From contig NZ_AJLN01000116.1 in assembly GCF_000317285.1 (NCBI RefSeq), positions 558,001 to 622,000 of the forward strand: a stretch of DNA of 64,000 bases. Reading direction: 5' to 3'. Positions 1-9,627 of this stretch are shown here, piece by piece. The position numbers were made by a program, and so were the translations under genes. Within the stretch, counting starts at the first letter, position 1, and every line of letters begins with the position of its first letter. This DNA comes from Chlorogloeopsis fritschii PCC 6912 (GTDB lineage Bacteria; Cyanobacteriota; Cyanobacteriia; Cyanobacteriales; Nostocaceae). Below the pieces are notes generated by a model. It was not told the DNA's origin, did not search any database, and was given only the letters and a program-made list of their open reading frames with translations.

Positions 1-1428
1 GTTCTTCTCAAGATTGGCACAGAAGCTATACAAAGTAGCTTTGATCGCACGAAGAACACATCTTTGCAAAAAACACCAAAAAATGTACTACACGTTGCTA
101 CATCAGTAAAAGGCATAGGTGGACATTCCAGAATGATTTGGCGATGGATTCAGCAGGATACACAGCGATCGCACTCTGTGGTACTCACGCGGCAGGAACC
201 GCTCAAGGTGCCTCGTATGTTAACAGACGTTGTGACTAACAGTCACGGTAGTGTATGTGTACTCAACAACACTATTGGCAGTCTTGTTTCTTGGGCCAAA
301 AGACTACGTGAAATTGCTGCTTCTGCAGATGTAGTTGTGCTCCATACATTATGCGATGATGTAATTCCAAGCATTGCATTTGCTAATGAGGAGCAATCAC
401 CACCGATTGTTTTTGTAAACCATGCTGACCAATATTTTTGGCTGGGAGCTAGTATCAGCAATGTTGTAGCAAATCTCCGCAAGTCTGGAATGACCCTATC
501 AAAAGAGCGTAGAGGCGTTGAAGCAGAGCGCAATCTACTACTTCCTATAATTTTAAATCCCACACATAGAACACTTTCTCGAACAGAGGCAAAGCGACAG
601 CTTGGTCTTGATGAAAGCAACATCTTAATTCTCTCAATCGCTAGATCAGTTAAGTACAGAACTATCAACGAAAGCAGCTTCGCTGATGTGCATATTCCAG
701 TGTTAAAACAATATGACCGAGCTATTTTGATAGTCATTGGCCCAGGTAATAGTGAAGATTGGTCTTCAGCTATCGAGCAAACTCAAGGAAGAATAAGAGT
801 CTTTCAAGAGCGTGAAGACACCGCTGTTTTCTTGCAGGCAGCTGATATCTATGTTGATTCTTTTCCAATGCCCTCGACTACCTCACTCCTAGAAGCCGGA
901 AGCTATGATTTGCCCTTAGTTAGTCGCTTTCCCTACTCCGATGCATCAGATATCCTTAGTGCCGATGCACCGGGTATGGATGACAATCTGATTCGCGTGC
1001 GTAATCTTGAACAGTATACCGAGGTTTTGTCGCGCTTAATTGAAGATGAAAAATTCAGGCTGTCATTAGGGGAAGCAACCAAGAAATGCATTGCACAAAT
1101 GCATACGGGAGATGGTTGGCAGCACTTGTTGGAAGACATATATACTCGTGCTGCTAATACGCCTAGACCTAAGTTAAATTTAACTGCTGCGGTAATGGAC
1201 ACAATGTTTCTTAGCGAGCCTGATGTCTTGTTGCCACGGGTCTTTTCTCAGAAAGACATTGGCGTTGGGGAGTTGATTCAATCCCGTCTTCGGCTTATGC
1301 CATTCACTCAAAGATTACATATTTGGAGTGAGTTAATCAAAAAGCATGGGTTTGGTCAGGTTAGTCTCTTACTACCTGAGTGGTTTTACTTACGCTACTA
1401 CTCGCGCTTACGAGAAATGAGGCTGTAA
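1..1428 (+). CDS. Glycosyltransferase (GT4-like), 5' end probably outside the window
   Basis: The protein resembles GT-B fold glycosyltransferases. An N-terminal Rossmann segment (VLHVATSVKGIGGHSRM) is followed by a C-terminal nucleotide-sugar half with a D-S-F-P-M-P-S-T-T-S-L-L-E-A-G stretch like the E-x7-E region of GT4 enzymes. It probably transfers a sugar onto a lipid-linked polysaccharide intermediate at the cytoplasmic face. The first usual-looking start is a TTG at 64, but the frame has no stop back to base 1 and the upstream codons read like coding sequence (LLKIGTEAIQSSF), so I treat the gene as cut by the window edge. It is the first of a plus-strand run of glycosyltransferase genes. 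Donor and acceptor cannot be told. Confidence 0.72.
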   Translation, partial: VLLKIGTEAIQSSFDRTKNTSLQKTPKNVLHVATSVKGIGGHSRMIWRWIQQDTQRSHSVVLTRQEPLKVPRMLTDVVTNSHGSVCVLNNTIGSLVSWAKRLREIAASADVVVLHTLCDDVIPSIAFANEEQSPPIVFVNHADQYFWLGASISNVVANLRKSGMTLSKERRGVEAERNLLLPIILNPTHRTLSRTEAKRQLGLDESNILILSIARSVKYRTINESSFADVHIPVLKQYDRAILIVIGPGNSEDWSSAIEQTQGRIRVFQEREDTAVFLQAADIYVDSFPMPSTTSLLEAGSYDLPLVSRFPYSDASDILSADAPGMDDNLIRVRNLEQYTEVLSRLIEDEKFRLSLGEATKKCIAQMHTGDGWQHLLEDIYTRAANTPRPKLNLTAAVMDTMFLSEPDVLLPRVFSQKDIGVGELIQSRLRLMPFTQRLHIWSELIKKHGFGQVSLLLPEWFYLRYYSRLREMRL

Positions 1429-1477
1429 AAATGTATTTCTATTAGTAAAGTTCAGGATTAATATAACACCGGAAATT

Positions 1478-2656
1478 ATGAAAGAAAAAATAGTCTGCAC
1501 AATTATTACAAAAAGTTACTTAGCTCATGCACGAGCATTAGCAAACTCGCTGACTGAAAATAATCCTGATATCAAACTATATGTTTTGCTAGCAGATCAA
1601 ATAGACGGATACTTTGATCCTGAACAAGAACCTTTCAATTTAATTCGACTCGAAGATTTACCAGACCAGCAAACAGTCCAAAGAATGTGCTTTTACTATA
1701 CGCCATTTGAATTATGCTGTGCATTGCGAGGAATGCTACACAAATATATTTACGAAAATGAACTTGCACGTTTATGGTTATTTTTGGACTCTGATATTAT
1801 AATTTACAATTCGCTTGAAGAAATATTTCAGCAACTTGAAACAACTTCTATTTTATTAAATCCACACCTAGTAGCTCCTATTAATCATGCTAATTATGAT
1901 GTGCTAGAAGTAAGAATTCTAGGGTCTGGTGTTTACAATGCAGGTTTTCTTGGAATTAAAAGAACTGATGAAGCTGGAAAGTTTATAGAATGGTTCAATC
2001 AAAGACTTAGCCACTATGCCTTTCAAAGAAGAGGCGAAGGAGAAATGAATTTGCTTTTCGTAGATCAATTATGGCTAAATCTTGCTCCTACTATATTCAA
2101 GGAAGTTGCATTATTAGTTCATCCAGGAGCTAATGTAGGATATTGGAGTCTAGTTTCAAATTCGATTTACAAGAAAGATAGTAACTATTTTATCAATGAT
2201 AAACCTGTATTGTTTATCCATTTCACTGGATGGGATATATCTCAACCTTCTATCGCTTCTAAATATTTACCATCTGAAAAGAATACAAGTATTTGGGAAG
2301 AAATAGGAAATAAATACAAGAAAGTTTTATTAGAATGTGATTACGAAGAGTGTAAAAAATATCCTTATGCCTTTAATTTATTTAGTAATGGCAAAATTAT
2401 TACTCCAGCAATGCGCTACTTTTATTATAAACTTATAAATAAAAATTCAAAAGAATTACAAGCAAATCATATAGAACCTTTCAAAAGTTATGATGATTTG
2501 TATTTCGGTATTTATAAAGAAAAAATAGAAAGTTTTTTATGTAAAGTTTTAAGAATATATGAGTATGATTATTTAAATGCCAAACTATATCAAAAATTCA
2601 GAAAACCCATTATTAATGAGATATTAAATAAATTTTCCAGATTTTCCCAAAAATAA
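1478..2656 (+). CDS. Glycosyltransferase with DxD motif (GT8-like, nucleotide-diphospho-sugar transferase)
   Basis: The 392-residue protein opens with a GT-A type start (VCTIITKSYLAHARALANSL) typical of GT8-like and stem-cell-wall nucleotide-sugar transferases. Around residue 105 it carries WLFLDSDIIIYNSL, whose D-S-D is a metal and nucleotide-sugar binding DxD motif. A later H-F-T-G-W segment matches the His-containing region near the end of GT8 catalytic domains. The C-terminal 100 residues are Lys- and Tyr-rich and have no recognisable domain. It lies 49 bp after the preceding glycosyltransferase and 27 bp before the next. The GT-A fold is well supported; the exact CAZy family is inferred. 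Confidence 0.75.
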   Translation: MKEKIVCTIITKSYLAHARALANSLTENNPDIKLYVLLADQIDGYFDPEQEPFNLIRLEDLPDQQTVQRMCFYYTPFELCCALRGMLHKYIYENELARLWLFLDSDIIIYNSLEEIFQQLETTSILLNPHLVAPINHANYDVLEVRILGSGVYNAGFLGIKRTDEAGKFIEWFNQRLSHYAFQRRGEGEMNLLFVDQLWLNLAPTIFKEVALLVHPGANVGYWSLVSNSIYKKDSNYFINDKPVLFIHFTGWDISQPSIASKYLPSEKNTSIWEEIGNKYKKVLLECDYEECKKYPYAFNLFSNGKIITPAMRYFYYKLINKNSKELQANHIEPFKSYDDLYFGIYKEKIESFLCKVLRIYEYDYLNAKLYQKFRKPIINEILNKFSRFSQK

Positions 2657-2683
2657 TTTCAAGCTCTTTAAAGACTATTTATA

Positions 2684-3775
2684 ATGAGAATAGTTCACAT
2701 AACTCCAACTTATTTTGACAATTCATCAGTCATAGGTGGTGGCGAACGCTATCCAACAGAATTAGCCTCATGGATGTCAAAATTTGTAGACACTACTCTT
2801 GTCAGTTTTTCTTCAGTACGTAAATCTTATCGTCAAGAGACTCTCAAAACAGAGATTTACCCTGTTAAATATTTAATTCATGGTAACAAGTCAAATCCTC
2901 TTAGTTTCTCATACTTAGGCTCAATTTTAAATGCAGATATAGTACATATTCACCATATTTATACTTTGGTTTCCGATCTAGGTTGTCTGACTGCTTTTTT
3001 GCTGGGTAAACGAGTTTTTGTCACAGACTACGGTGGAGGAGGAAGTCTAGTACTGAACCAGAAACTACCAGTTTTCCAATGCTATAAAAACGCGATCGCC
3101 TATTCTCGCTTTGGCTTAAACTTTATTCCTAAAGAACTACAAAAAAAGGCTGTTTTGATTAAAGGAGGCATTGATACAGATAAATTTTGCCCCAATCCAT
3201 CCTTGAGGAAGAAAAACAAAATTTTGTATGTTGGTAGAATCTTGCCCCATAAAGGTATCAATTATTTAATTGAAGGATTTCGCAGCTTAAATCGCCCAGA
3301 TTACAAGCTTAAAATTGTTGGCAGAGTTTATAATGAAGAATTTTACCAATATCTCAAACAATTAGCAGAAGGTGTGTCTGTAGAGTTTGTTCATGATGCA
3401 GACGATTTAAAATTGCTGCATGAATACCGCACTGCTTTAGTAACAGTTTTACCTTCAGTTCACACTGACTGTTATGGTAACTACAGCCCTGTTCCAGAAT
3501 TAATGGGCTTCACTTTGCTAGAATCTCAAGCTTGCGGAACTCCAGCCATCTGCACAGATGCAGGAGCAATGCATGAGTTTGTAGATAATGGAAATACTGG
3601 TTTTGTTGTCAAGCAGAATTCAGGGGAGGCGATCGCTGCTGCTCTCAGTCAAATTATTAACTTATCTCCAATGAAATACACCGAATTTCAAGCCCGTTGC
3701 CGTGAATGGGTAGAATCTCTAAGTTGGTCAATGGTTGTTCAGAAACATTTAGATTTTTATAAAAGTACTAAGTAA
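2684..3775 (+). CDS. Glycosyltransferase family 4
   Basis: A 363-residue GT-B enzyme. The N-terminus MRIVHITPTYFDNSSVIGGG and the following GERYPTELA are the GT4 acceptor-side loop. The C-terminal half has ILYVGRILPHKGINYLIEGF (donor-binding start of the GT4 domain) and a late PELMGFTLLESQACGTPAIC segment carrying the E-x7-E-type signature. It is a soluble or membrane-associated cytoplasmic enzyme predicted to extend the repeat unit of the exopolysaccharide. It sits in the operon-like glycosyltransferase run, 23 bp before the next gene. Confidence 0.88.
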   Translation: MRIVHITPTYFDNSSVIGGGERYPTELASWMSKFVDTTLVSFSSVRKSYRQETLKTEIYPVKYLIHGNKSNPLSFSYLGSILNADIVHIHHIYTLVSDLGCLTAFLLGKRVFVTDYGGGGSLVLNQKLPVFQCYKNAIAYSRFGLNFIPKELQKKAVLIKGGIDTDKFCPNPSLRKKNKILYVGRILPHKGINYLIEGFRSLNRPDYKLKIVGRVYNEEFYQYLKQLAEGVSVEFVHDADDLKLLHEYRTALVTVLPSVHTDCYGNYSPVPELMGFTLLESQACGTPAICTDAGAMHEFVDNGNTGFVVKQNSGEAIAAALSQIINLSPMKYTEFQARCREWVESLSWSMVVQKHLDFYKSTK

Positions 3776-3798
3776 TTTTTGTATAAGGTAATTTTGCC

Positions 3799-4899
3799 AT
3801 GCGATCGCTTCGCATACTGATAGCTACACATTCTCCTCTTTCTACAGAATTTGGTGCCGGTCAAATGGCGATTAATCTAGCAGAAGCATTTCGGGAACAA
3901 GGACACGACGTGACTTTGTGGTCTCCTTATCCGATGCCTAACATGACTAGGTGGTGGCAAGGTCTTCAAAGTCTTCAACTGATGCGGTCAAAGCTAGATG
4001 AGTTTCTTGAGAGTCAGAAACCCTTTGATATAATTGATTGCTATGCTCCATTTATTACCAAAAAAGCTAGCAGAGCAGGCTTAGTAGTAGCTCGTAGTGT
4101 TCAACCTGAGATTTTATACATACTCTCTCAAATAAATAATTCACAAGAAACAGGTCTAAGAAAATTAGCCTTACTGCCATTCAGTTATTTGTTTTCGATA
4201 GCACACTTATTTTTATTAATACAAGCATGGGGAAGGGCAAAATATATTCTTTGCCTCGGTAGCCTAGAACTTCAATGGATGAAGAAATGGTTTCCTTGGT
4301 GGAGAAACAAGTTAACTTATTATAAAAATGCACTTTCAAAAACCGATCAAGTAGAACTAGCTAAAGTCCGCCTAAATCGAAAAAAGAATCAGAAAGAAGG
4401 CACTAGATTTCTGTGGATAGGGCGTTGGGTTGCCCACAAAGGAATTAAAGAACTTGTTGATTTTATAGTTAAAAGAGCGGCATCATATCCCCAAGACACT
4501 TTTACAATTGCTGGATGTGGTAACAATGCTGAAAAAGATTTTCCAATTGAATTAATTCAATCAGGTACAGTAAAAATCCTACCTTCATTTGAAAGAATTC
4601 AGCTTTACTATCTTCTTGCTAATCATGATATGGGTTTATTTACAAGTAGAGTTGAAGGTTGGGGACTTGTGTTAAATGAAATGCTAGAGTCTGGAATGCC
4701 TGTTTTTGCAACCCCAGCAGGAGGAGTACTTGATTTGCAGCAATTCTCGAAGGATATGCTAAGAAAATTTCCACCTCCATTAGGACAAATATCCAATGAA
4801 CAAATAATTTCCATGTGTATGGACAATTATTACAGTATATTTTCATGGGAAACGATAGCAAAAAATTATATTGATTTTATAGGAAATAATATTGTTTAA
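3799..4899 (+). CDS. Glycosyltransferase family 4
   Basis: A 366-residue GT-B protein. The N-terminus RILIATHSPLSTEFGAGQMA is the GT4 loop, followed by FLWIGRWVAHKGIKELVDF (donor-domain start) and a GWGLVLNEMLESGMPVFATP segment (E-x7-E region). A hydrophobic stretch near residues 128-148 (LALLPFSYLFSIAHLFLLIQ) suggests close membrane contact. The start codon overlaps a HIP1 palindrome (ATGCGATCGC), with a weak purine-rich site (TAAGGTAA) upstream. A 228-bp gap follows, so a new transcript could begin before the next gene. Confidence 0.85.
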   Translation: MRSLRILIATHSPLSTEFGAGQMAINLAEAFREQGHDVTLWSPYPMPNMTRWWQGLQSLQLMRSKLDEFLESQKPFDIIDCYAPFITKKASRAGLVVARSVQPEILYILSQINNSQETGLRKLALLPFSYLFSIAHLFLLIQAWGRAKYILCLGSLELQWMKKWFPWWRNKLTYYKNALSKTDQVELAKVRLNRKKNQKEGTRFLWIGRWVAHKGIKELVDFIVKRAASYPQDTFTIAGCGNNAEKDFPIELIQSGTVKILPSFERIQLYYLLANHDMGLFTSRVEGWGLVLNEMLESGMPVFATPAGGVLDLQQFSKDMLRKFPPPLGQISNEQIISMCMDNYYSIFSWETIAKNYIDFIGNNIV

Positions 4900-5000
4900 C
4901 CGATAGTATTATTTTTCCACTTACAAACATAATTAACTCAATCATTTTTAAAGAGTTAATATATTAAGTACAAAAATTGATGAAATTTAAACCAGCAGTA

Positions 5001-5034
5001 TTAAGCCTTGGAAAGTTTAAGCCTTGGAAAGTTT
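5001..5034 (+). repeat. 16-bp tandem duplication in intergenic gap
   Basis: The unit TTAAGCCTTGGAAAGT occurs twice head to tail (5001-5016 and 5017-5032), followed by the first TT of a third copy. It lies in the 228-bp gap before the 5128 glycosyltransferase. It may be replication slippage or paired operator sites; nothing here decides. Confidence 0.8.
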
Positions 5035-5127
5035 TGCCACTGAACTTGCCTAAAACAAATCCTCTAGTGTTAGTTCCGTAAACAACAGAAAAGCATACCA
5101 AATTTTGCCTTTAAAAGCAGACATAAT

Positions 5128-6336
5128 ATGAAAACTCCGTATATCGGCATCCTAATGGAAAGCCCGATTCAGTATCACGCACCACTGTTTCAGTTTTTAG
5201 CAAAGGACAGTCGCTTTCGCTTGAAAGTGATGTATATGTCTCAGCGAGGAGTGAAACCATTTTATAATCGACAACTAAACTTGACCCTGCATTGGGATAT
5301 TCCAGTTTTGGAAGGTTATGATTATTTATTTTTAGATAATCACTCTCCGATTACTGACGACGGTGAAAGTTTTTGGACTCTTTTGAACTTAGGAGTTCAC
5401 AACACTATTGCCCAAGAAAAATTTGATGCGGTTTGGGTACATGGTTATGCATATGCAACTTGTTGGTTAGCACTTTTAGCCTGTCAAGCAAAAGGGATAC
5501 CCCTATTTTTGCGAGGAGAAAGCGAAGACTTTTTCCCTCGATCCAAATGGAAAACAAAGGTTCGCGATCTAGGGTTATCTGTTTTTCTGAAGCGAATTGC
5601 AGCAGCTTTATATATTGGCTCCTACAACCGAGAATTTTATCTCAATCACCATGTCCCAGAAGAACGTCTTTTCTATGTACCTTATAATGTCGATAATGAC
5701 TGGTTTAATACCCAAACACCAGAGCGTCTAGAATTTCGTAAGCAAGTGCGGGCTGAATTAGGGCTGGATGAAAACACAATAGTTTTCATTATGGCTTCCA
5801 AACATCGTCCAGACCGTTATCCAATGGATGTTGTCCAAGCATTCTGCCAAATCCCAAAAGAACTCAATACAGCTTTACTGGTGCTAGGAGATGGTGTGCT
5901 GCGACCAGAATTGGAAACTTATGCTCAAGCTCATGCAGATGGGCGACGCATTCACTTTTTAGGTTTAATTCCGCAGTCAAAATATCCTGGTTATTTAGGG
6001 ACAGGTGATATTCTCATCCACCCATCTTCAGAAACTTGGGGATGCGCAATTAATGAGGGAATCTCTGCTAGTTTAGCGGTCATTTCATCCGATCAAGTTC
6101 TGGGATGGAGAGATATGGTCTATCCAGAAGTCAACGGTTTGATTTACCCCTTCCACAATGTAGAAGCACTAGCTCAGTGTATTCTATCTTTAGCTCAACA
6201 ACCAGAACGGGTGCAACAAATGCGGCAAGCATCGCGTAAGTTGAGCGAAGAAATGGATTTTGGAGTTTGTGCAGATGGCATAGCAATGGCATTAGAGCGT
6301 TATTCTAAAGCCGCTGTCAACTACACTGCTCAATAG
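5128..6336 (+). CDS. Glycosyltransferase family 4
   Basis: A 402-residue GT-B protein. The N-terminus is an unusual GT4 start (YIGILMESPIQYHAPLFQFL). The middle has RLFYVPYNVDNDWF, the usual linker before the donor domain, and the C-terminal half has VFIMASKHRPDRYPMDVVQAF and ETWGCAINEGISASLAVISS (E-x7-E region). It resembles GT4 enzymes of cyanobacterial capsule and exopolysaccharide loci. A 56-bp gap leads to the methyltransferase gene. The family is confident, the specificity unknown. Confidence 0.87.
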   Translation: MKTPYIGILMESPIQYHAPLFQFLAKDSRFRLKVMYMSQRGVKPFYNRQLNLTLHWDIPVLEGYDYLFLDNHSPITDDGESFWTLLNLGVHNTIAQEKFDAVWVHGYAYATCWLALLACQAKGIPLFLRGESEDFFPRSKWKTKVRDLGLSVFLKRIAAALYIGSYNREFYLNHHVPEERLFYVPYNVDNDWFNTQTPERLEFRKQVRAELGLDENTIVFIMASKHRPDRYPMDVVQAFCQIPKELNTALLVLGDGVLRPELETYAQAHADGRRIHFLGLIPQSKYPGYLGTGDILIHPSSETWGCAINEGISASLAVISSDQVLGWRDMVYPEVNGLIYPFHNVEALAQCILSLAQQPERVQQMRQASRKLSEEMDFGVCADGIAMALERYSKAAVNYTAQ

Positions 6337-6392
6337 TCAAGTCATTTTTGGCTTTGGTGTGCACAGTTAAGATTTAATTAAAGGAGACAGCA

Positions 6393-7112
6393 TTGGTACA
6401 AAATACTGACTCAATATCCACTACACTAACCACAACAACTGCAACAGTTCCTCCAATTGCTGTTGGTTCATTTAGAAAACTTCTGCCAAAATTACCGAAA
6501 CCAGCCAAAACCCTCTCTCTACTTGATGTTGGTTGTGGACAAGGCAATTATCTTCCCTTTTTTGCACCTGATTCTGTTGGCTTAGAACTGAGTGATACAG
6601 AGTTGCACAAATGCCGTGAAAAGAACTTAACCGTTTACAAGTGGTCATTTACAGATACCTTCCCTAGTGAATTGGCGGGTAGGCAATTTGATGCAGCAAT
6701 GCTCAGTCATTTTTTAGAACATGTTTTTTCTCCACACTTAGTTTTGTTGGAAATAAGGAAGTACCTTAAATCTGAAGGACTGCTGATTATCCACTGTCCT
6801 ATTGTGAATCCGCTCACAGGAATTTCCGATCGACTTGCTCGTCGATATGGTTGGCAGAAAGGCTTTCATGGCGCATTGTTTGGCGATCATATCAACTTTT
6901 TTACTGCTACTACCTTGCGTTATACCTGTGAAATGGCTGGCTTTAAAACACTTTATTTAGGTAGTCCTTATTTACCAAATTTCTTAGCTAAATTACTTCT
7001 TCCTTTCTGGCCATCAGCTTGGTTGATTTGTCAAAAAATTGATAATTATCAATACAATCATGAATCCTGTAAGTCATTAGACGAGCAAGGTAATATTTTT
7101 TGGAGAATTTAA
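6393..7112 (+). CDS. Class I SAM-dependent methyltransferase
   Basis: A 239-residue protein with the glycine-rich SAM-binding motif LLDVGCGQGNYLPFF near residues 43-57, motif II around FDAAMLSHFLEHV and motif III around LLIIHCP, as in the Methyltransf_11/23 group. Inside a glycosyltransferase operon it may methylate a sugar of the repeat unit or an activated intermediate; the substrate is inferred only. The start is a TTG 8-10 nt after AAAGGAGA, a good ribosome-binding site; no nearby ATG fits. Only 12 bp separate it from the next gene, so the two are probably cotranscribed. Confidence 0.82.
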   Translation: MVQNTDSISTTLTTTTATVPPIAVGSFRKLLPKLPKPAKTLSLLDVGCGQGNYLPFFAPDSVGLELSDTELHKCREKNLTVYKWSFTDTFPSELAGRQFDAAMLSHFLEHVFSPHLVLLEIRKYLKSEGLLIIHCPIVNPLTGISDRLARRYGWQKGFHGALFGDHINFFTATTLRYTCEMAGFKTLYLGSPYLPNFLAKLLLPFWPSAWLICQKIDNYQYNHESCKSLDEQGNIFWRI

Positions 7113-7124
7113 AGGTAAACAATT

Positions 7125-8330
7125 TTGGCTGGAATTACTATTGCTTATAGTGGCGTTCACCAAATGTATCAAGTTGCCCTAGCTGCTCAAGAATTAGGAT
7201 GTCTGGATCACTTTTTCTGCTCCTTAATTGATGCACCAGGTAAGTGGGGCGCTTTATTTACCAAAATTTTTGGACGCGATCGCTTGGTTAATCGGTGGCG
7301 ACCAGAACTTGATACTAAACGAGTAACCGAATATCCTTGGCCTTTTTTACTCCAATTGATTAAAAAGTTTTCTAAAGGAACTCTTGTTCCTGAAGTTTGG
7401 GAAGATACTAACAATGCATTTGATGTTTGGGCGGCTCAACAGCTGAAAAAAGTTGATAGTTGTTTATTTGTAGGAGGAGAAACTTGTGCTTTACGGTCTT
7501 TAGAAATTGCTCAGGAGCGCGGAATAAAAACTCTTTTAGACTGCCATCAAGTACATCCAGATTTTTTGGATAGAGTTATAGCTGAGGCTGCATCAGATTT
7601 GAGTATCTCAGTTCCTGAAACTATAGATACTCCAACTTGGCGAAAACAAAAACTACGAGAATTTGAACTTGCAGATTTTTTACTTCTAATTTCCGAACCT
7701 CAGAAGCGGAGTTTTTTAGAAGCAGGCTTTTCTCCTGAAAAATTGGCAACAATCACATTATGGGCAGATACAAGTATTTTTTACCCTCCACCAGCACCAA
7801 TTAATAAAAATCCTAACGTATTGCGTGTATTATTTGTAGGCGGGCTTTCTTTACGTAAAGGAGTCCCCTACTTATTACGGGCAACTGAGTTATGTGGTTC
7901 AGATGTACAACTGACTTTGATCGGTTCCAAAACCTCAGAAATCAATGATTTTTTGAACAAAGCAGAAGGCAAATTTAATTATGTACCAAGTATGACCAAA
8001 GCCCAATTGCGAGAATATTATTGGCAGTCGGATGTCTTGGTCTTACCTTCTTTGGTTGATACCTTTGGCTGGGTGGCAATGGAAGCAATGGCTTGTGGTT
8101 TACCTGTGATTGTTAGCGAAAACTGTGGCGTTCCTGTTCCAGATGAGAGCTGGCGAGTGCCAATTATGAATGCTGAAGCGATCGCCAAAAAACTTTTAAT
8201 ATTGCGAGACAATCGAGAGTATTGTGCAAGTCTAAGTGAAATAGCAGCAAAATTTTCCCAACAATTTACTTCTAAACTTTACCGTGAAAAATTGCAAGCT
8301 TTATTCAAGCAAATTTTGTTACAACGATAA
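7125..8330 (+). CDS. Glycosyltransferase family 4
   Basis: A 401-residue GT-B enzyme. A start of TTG at 7125 with AAAGG upstream gives MAGITIAYSGVHQMYQVALA. The donor domain begins at VLFVGGLSLRKGVPYLLRA and carries DTFGWVAMEAMACGLPVIVS, the classical GT4 E-x7-E region. The L-x-C-H-Q-V-H-P-D-F segment in the N-terminal half matches glycosyltransferases found with capsule methyltransferases. It follows the methyltransferase after 12 bp and precedes the next gene by 23 bp. Confidence 0.87.
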   Translation: MAGITIAYSGVHQMYQVALAAQELGCLDHFFCSLIDAPGKWGALFTKIFGRDRLVNRWRPELDTKRVTEYPWPFLLQLIKKFSKGTLVPEVWEDTNNAFDVWAAQQLKKVDSCLFVGGETCALRSLEIAQERGIKTLLDCHQVHPDFLDRVIAEAASDLSISVPETIDTPTWRKQKLREFELADFLLLISEPQKRSFLEAGFSPEKLATITLWADTSIFYPPPAPINKNPNVLRVLFVGGLSLRKGVPYLLRATELCGSDVQLTLIGSKTSEINDFLNKAEGKFNYVPSMTKAQLREYYWQSDVLVLPSLVDTFGWVAMEAMACGLPVIVSENCGVPVPDESWRVPIMNAEAIAKKLLILRDNREYCASLSEIAAKFSQQFTSKLYREKLQALFKQILLQR

Positions 8331-8353
8331 CTAACAAGAATTAATCTCGTCAG

Positions 8354-9463
8354 ATGATTGTCCAGATTGTGCCACGATTGCCTCCATTTACTACCGGAGT
8401 CGGTGATTATGCACTAGCATTAGCCAGGCAATTACGTCAAGACTTTGGGATTGCAACTTACTTTGTAGTGGGCGATCCCAATTGGAATGGAGCTACAGAG
8501 GTAGAAGATTTTCCCATTAAAAGAGTTAACGAGCGTTCAGCAAAAGCCTTGACTTCCGTCTTAGCAGAATTTTCTTCCTCTACTAAGATACTCCTACATT
8601 ATGTAGGTTATGGTTATGCTCCACGAGGTTGTCCTTTTTGGTTGGTAGACGGGCTGCGGCAATGGCAAATCAAGGAGAGTAAAGGTACTTTAGTTACCAT
8701 GTTCCATGAACTTTACGCTGCTGGTTACCCGATTTGGAGTAGTGGATTCTGGACCGAACCAGTGCAAAAGTATCTTGTGGCTCGTCTTGTCAGTATTAGC
8801 GATCGCGTTATTACTAACAAGCCTGAGTACGCAAAGGTACTGCACAAACTTTGTCCAGGTAAAAACCAGCAAATTCCTATTTTGCCCGTTTTTTCAAATG
8901 TTGGTGAGCCAGAAAAAATATTACCGCTAGCTGATCGAAAGCAACAGCTAGTGGTTTTTGGTGGCGCTGGGAATCGATTAAAAGTTTATGAACAATCGGT
9001 ATCTGCTCTCAAACGTGTTTGTCGAGAACTAAATATTCAGGAAATTATTGATATCGGCCCGCCGCTAAATCTATTAATACCTGAAATTAATAATATTCCT
9101 GTAGTGACGTTAGGGCAACAATCTGCGGAAAAAGTAAGTGCTATCCTTCAAAATTCATGGGTAGGTTTTTTCAACTATCCTCTTGACTTTTTAACCCGCT
9201 CAACTATATTCGCTGCCTATTGTGCTCATTGTGTTATTCCAGTTGGCACAAGCTATTACGCTTGGGGAAAAGAGCAGGATGGATTAGAGGAAAACAAGCA
9301 TTATTGGTTAGTAGATCGCCAAACTGAAGAATTGAACTTATTTTTAGGAGACGCGATCGCTAAAAATGCCTATAAATGGTATCAAGACCATAATTTAACT
9401 ACTCAAGCGAAATGTTTTGCAAACTTGCTTGAAAAATCTCTTGTTGATGTGCAGCACAAGTAA
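8354..9463 (+). CDS. GT-B-like glycosyltransferase, divergent
   Basis: A 369-residue protein starting MIVQIVPRLPPFTTGVGDYA, the GT4-type acceptor loop (PxxxGVGDYA). The C-terminal half (LVVFGGAGNRLKVYEQSVSAL, then VTLGQQSAEKVSAILQNSWVGFFNYP) keeps the fold pattern but lacks the usual E-x7-E segment; a T-R-S-T-I-F-A-A-Y-C stretch stands in its place. It could be a divergent transferase or an inactive accessory paralog. Position within the run (23 bp after its neighbour) supports a part in the same polysaccharide pathway. Confidence 0.65.
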   Translation: MIVQIVPRLPPFTTGVGDYALALARQLRQDFGIATYFVVGDPNWNGATEVEDFPIKRVNERSAKALTSVLAEFSSSTKILLHYVGYGYAPRGCPFWLVDGLRQWQIKESKGTLVTMFHELYAAGYPIWSSGFWTEPVQKYLVARLVSISDRVITNKPEYAKVLHKLCPGKNQQIPILPVFSNVGEPEKILPLADRKQQLVVFGGAGNRLKVYEQSVSALKRVCRELNIQEIIDIGPPLNLLIPEINNIPVVTLGQQSAEKVSAILQNSWVGFFNYPLDFLTRSTIFAAYCAHCVIPVGTSYYAWGKEQDGLEENKHYWLVDRQTEELNLFLGDAIAKNAYKWYQDHNLTTQAKCFANLLEKSLVDVQHK

Positions 9464-9627
9464 CCGACTGATACTTATGACTGAATTTCCATAAACTACA
9501 AGTATTTTTTAGGAATTTGATTGATATCGTATTAGAGCAATTCTAATCCCTTTTTTCTTGAGTAAATTTAATAAATTTGGTTTTGCCTGTAGCCTCCACA
9601 GCTTTTAAATTATCCAAATTAAGTTTT

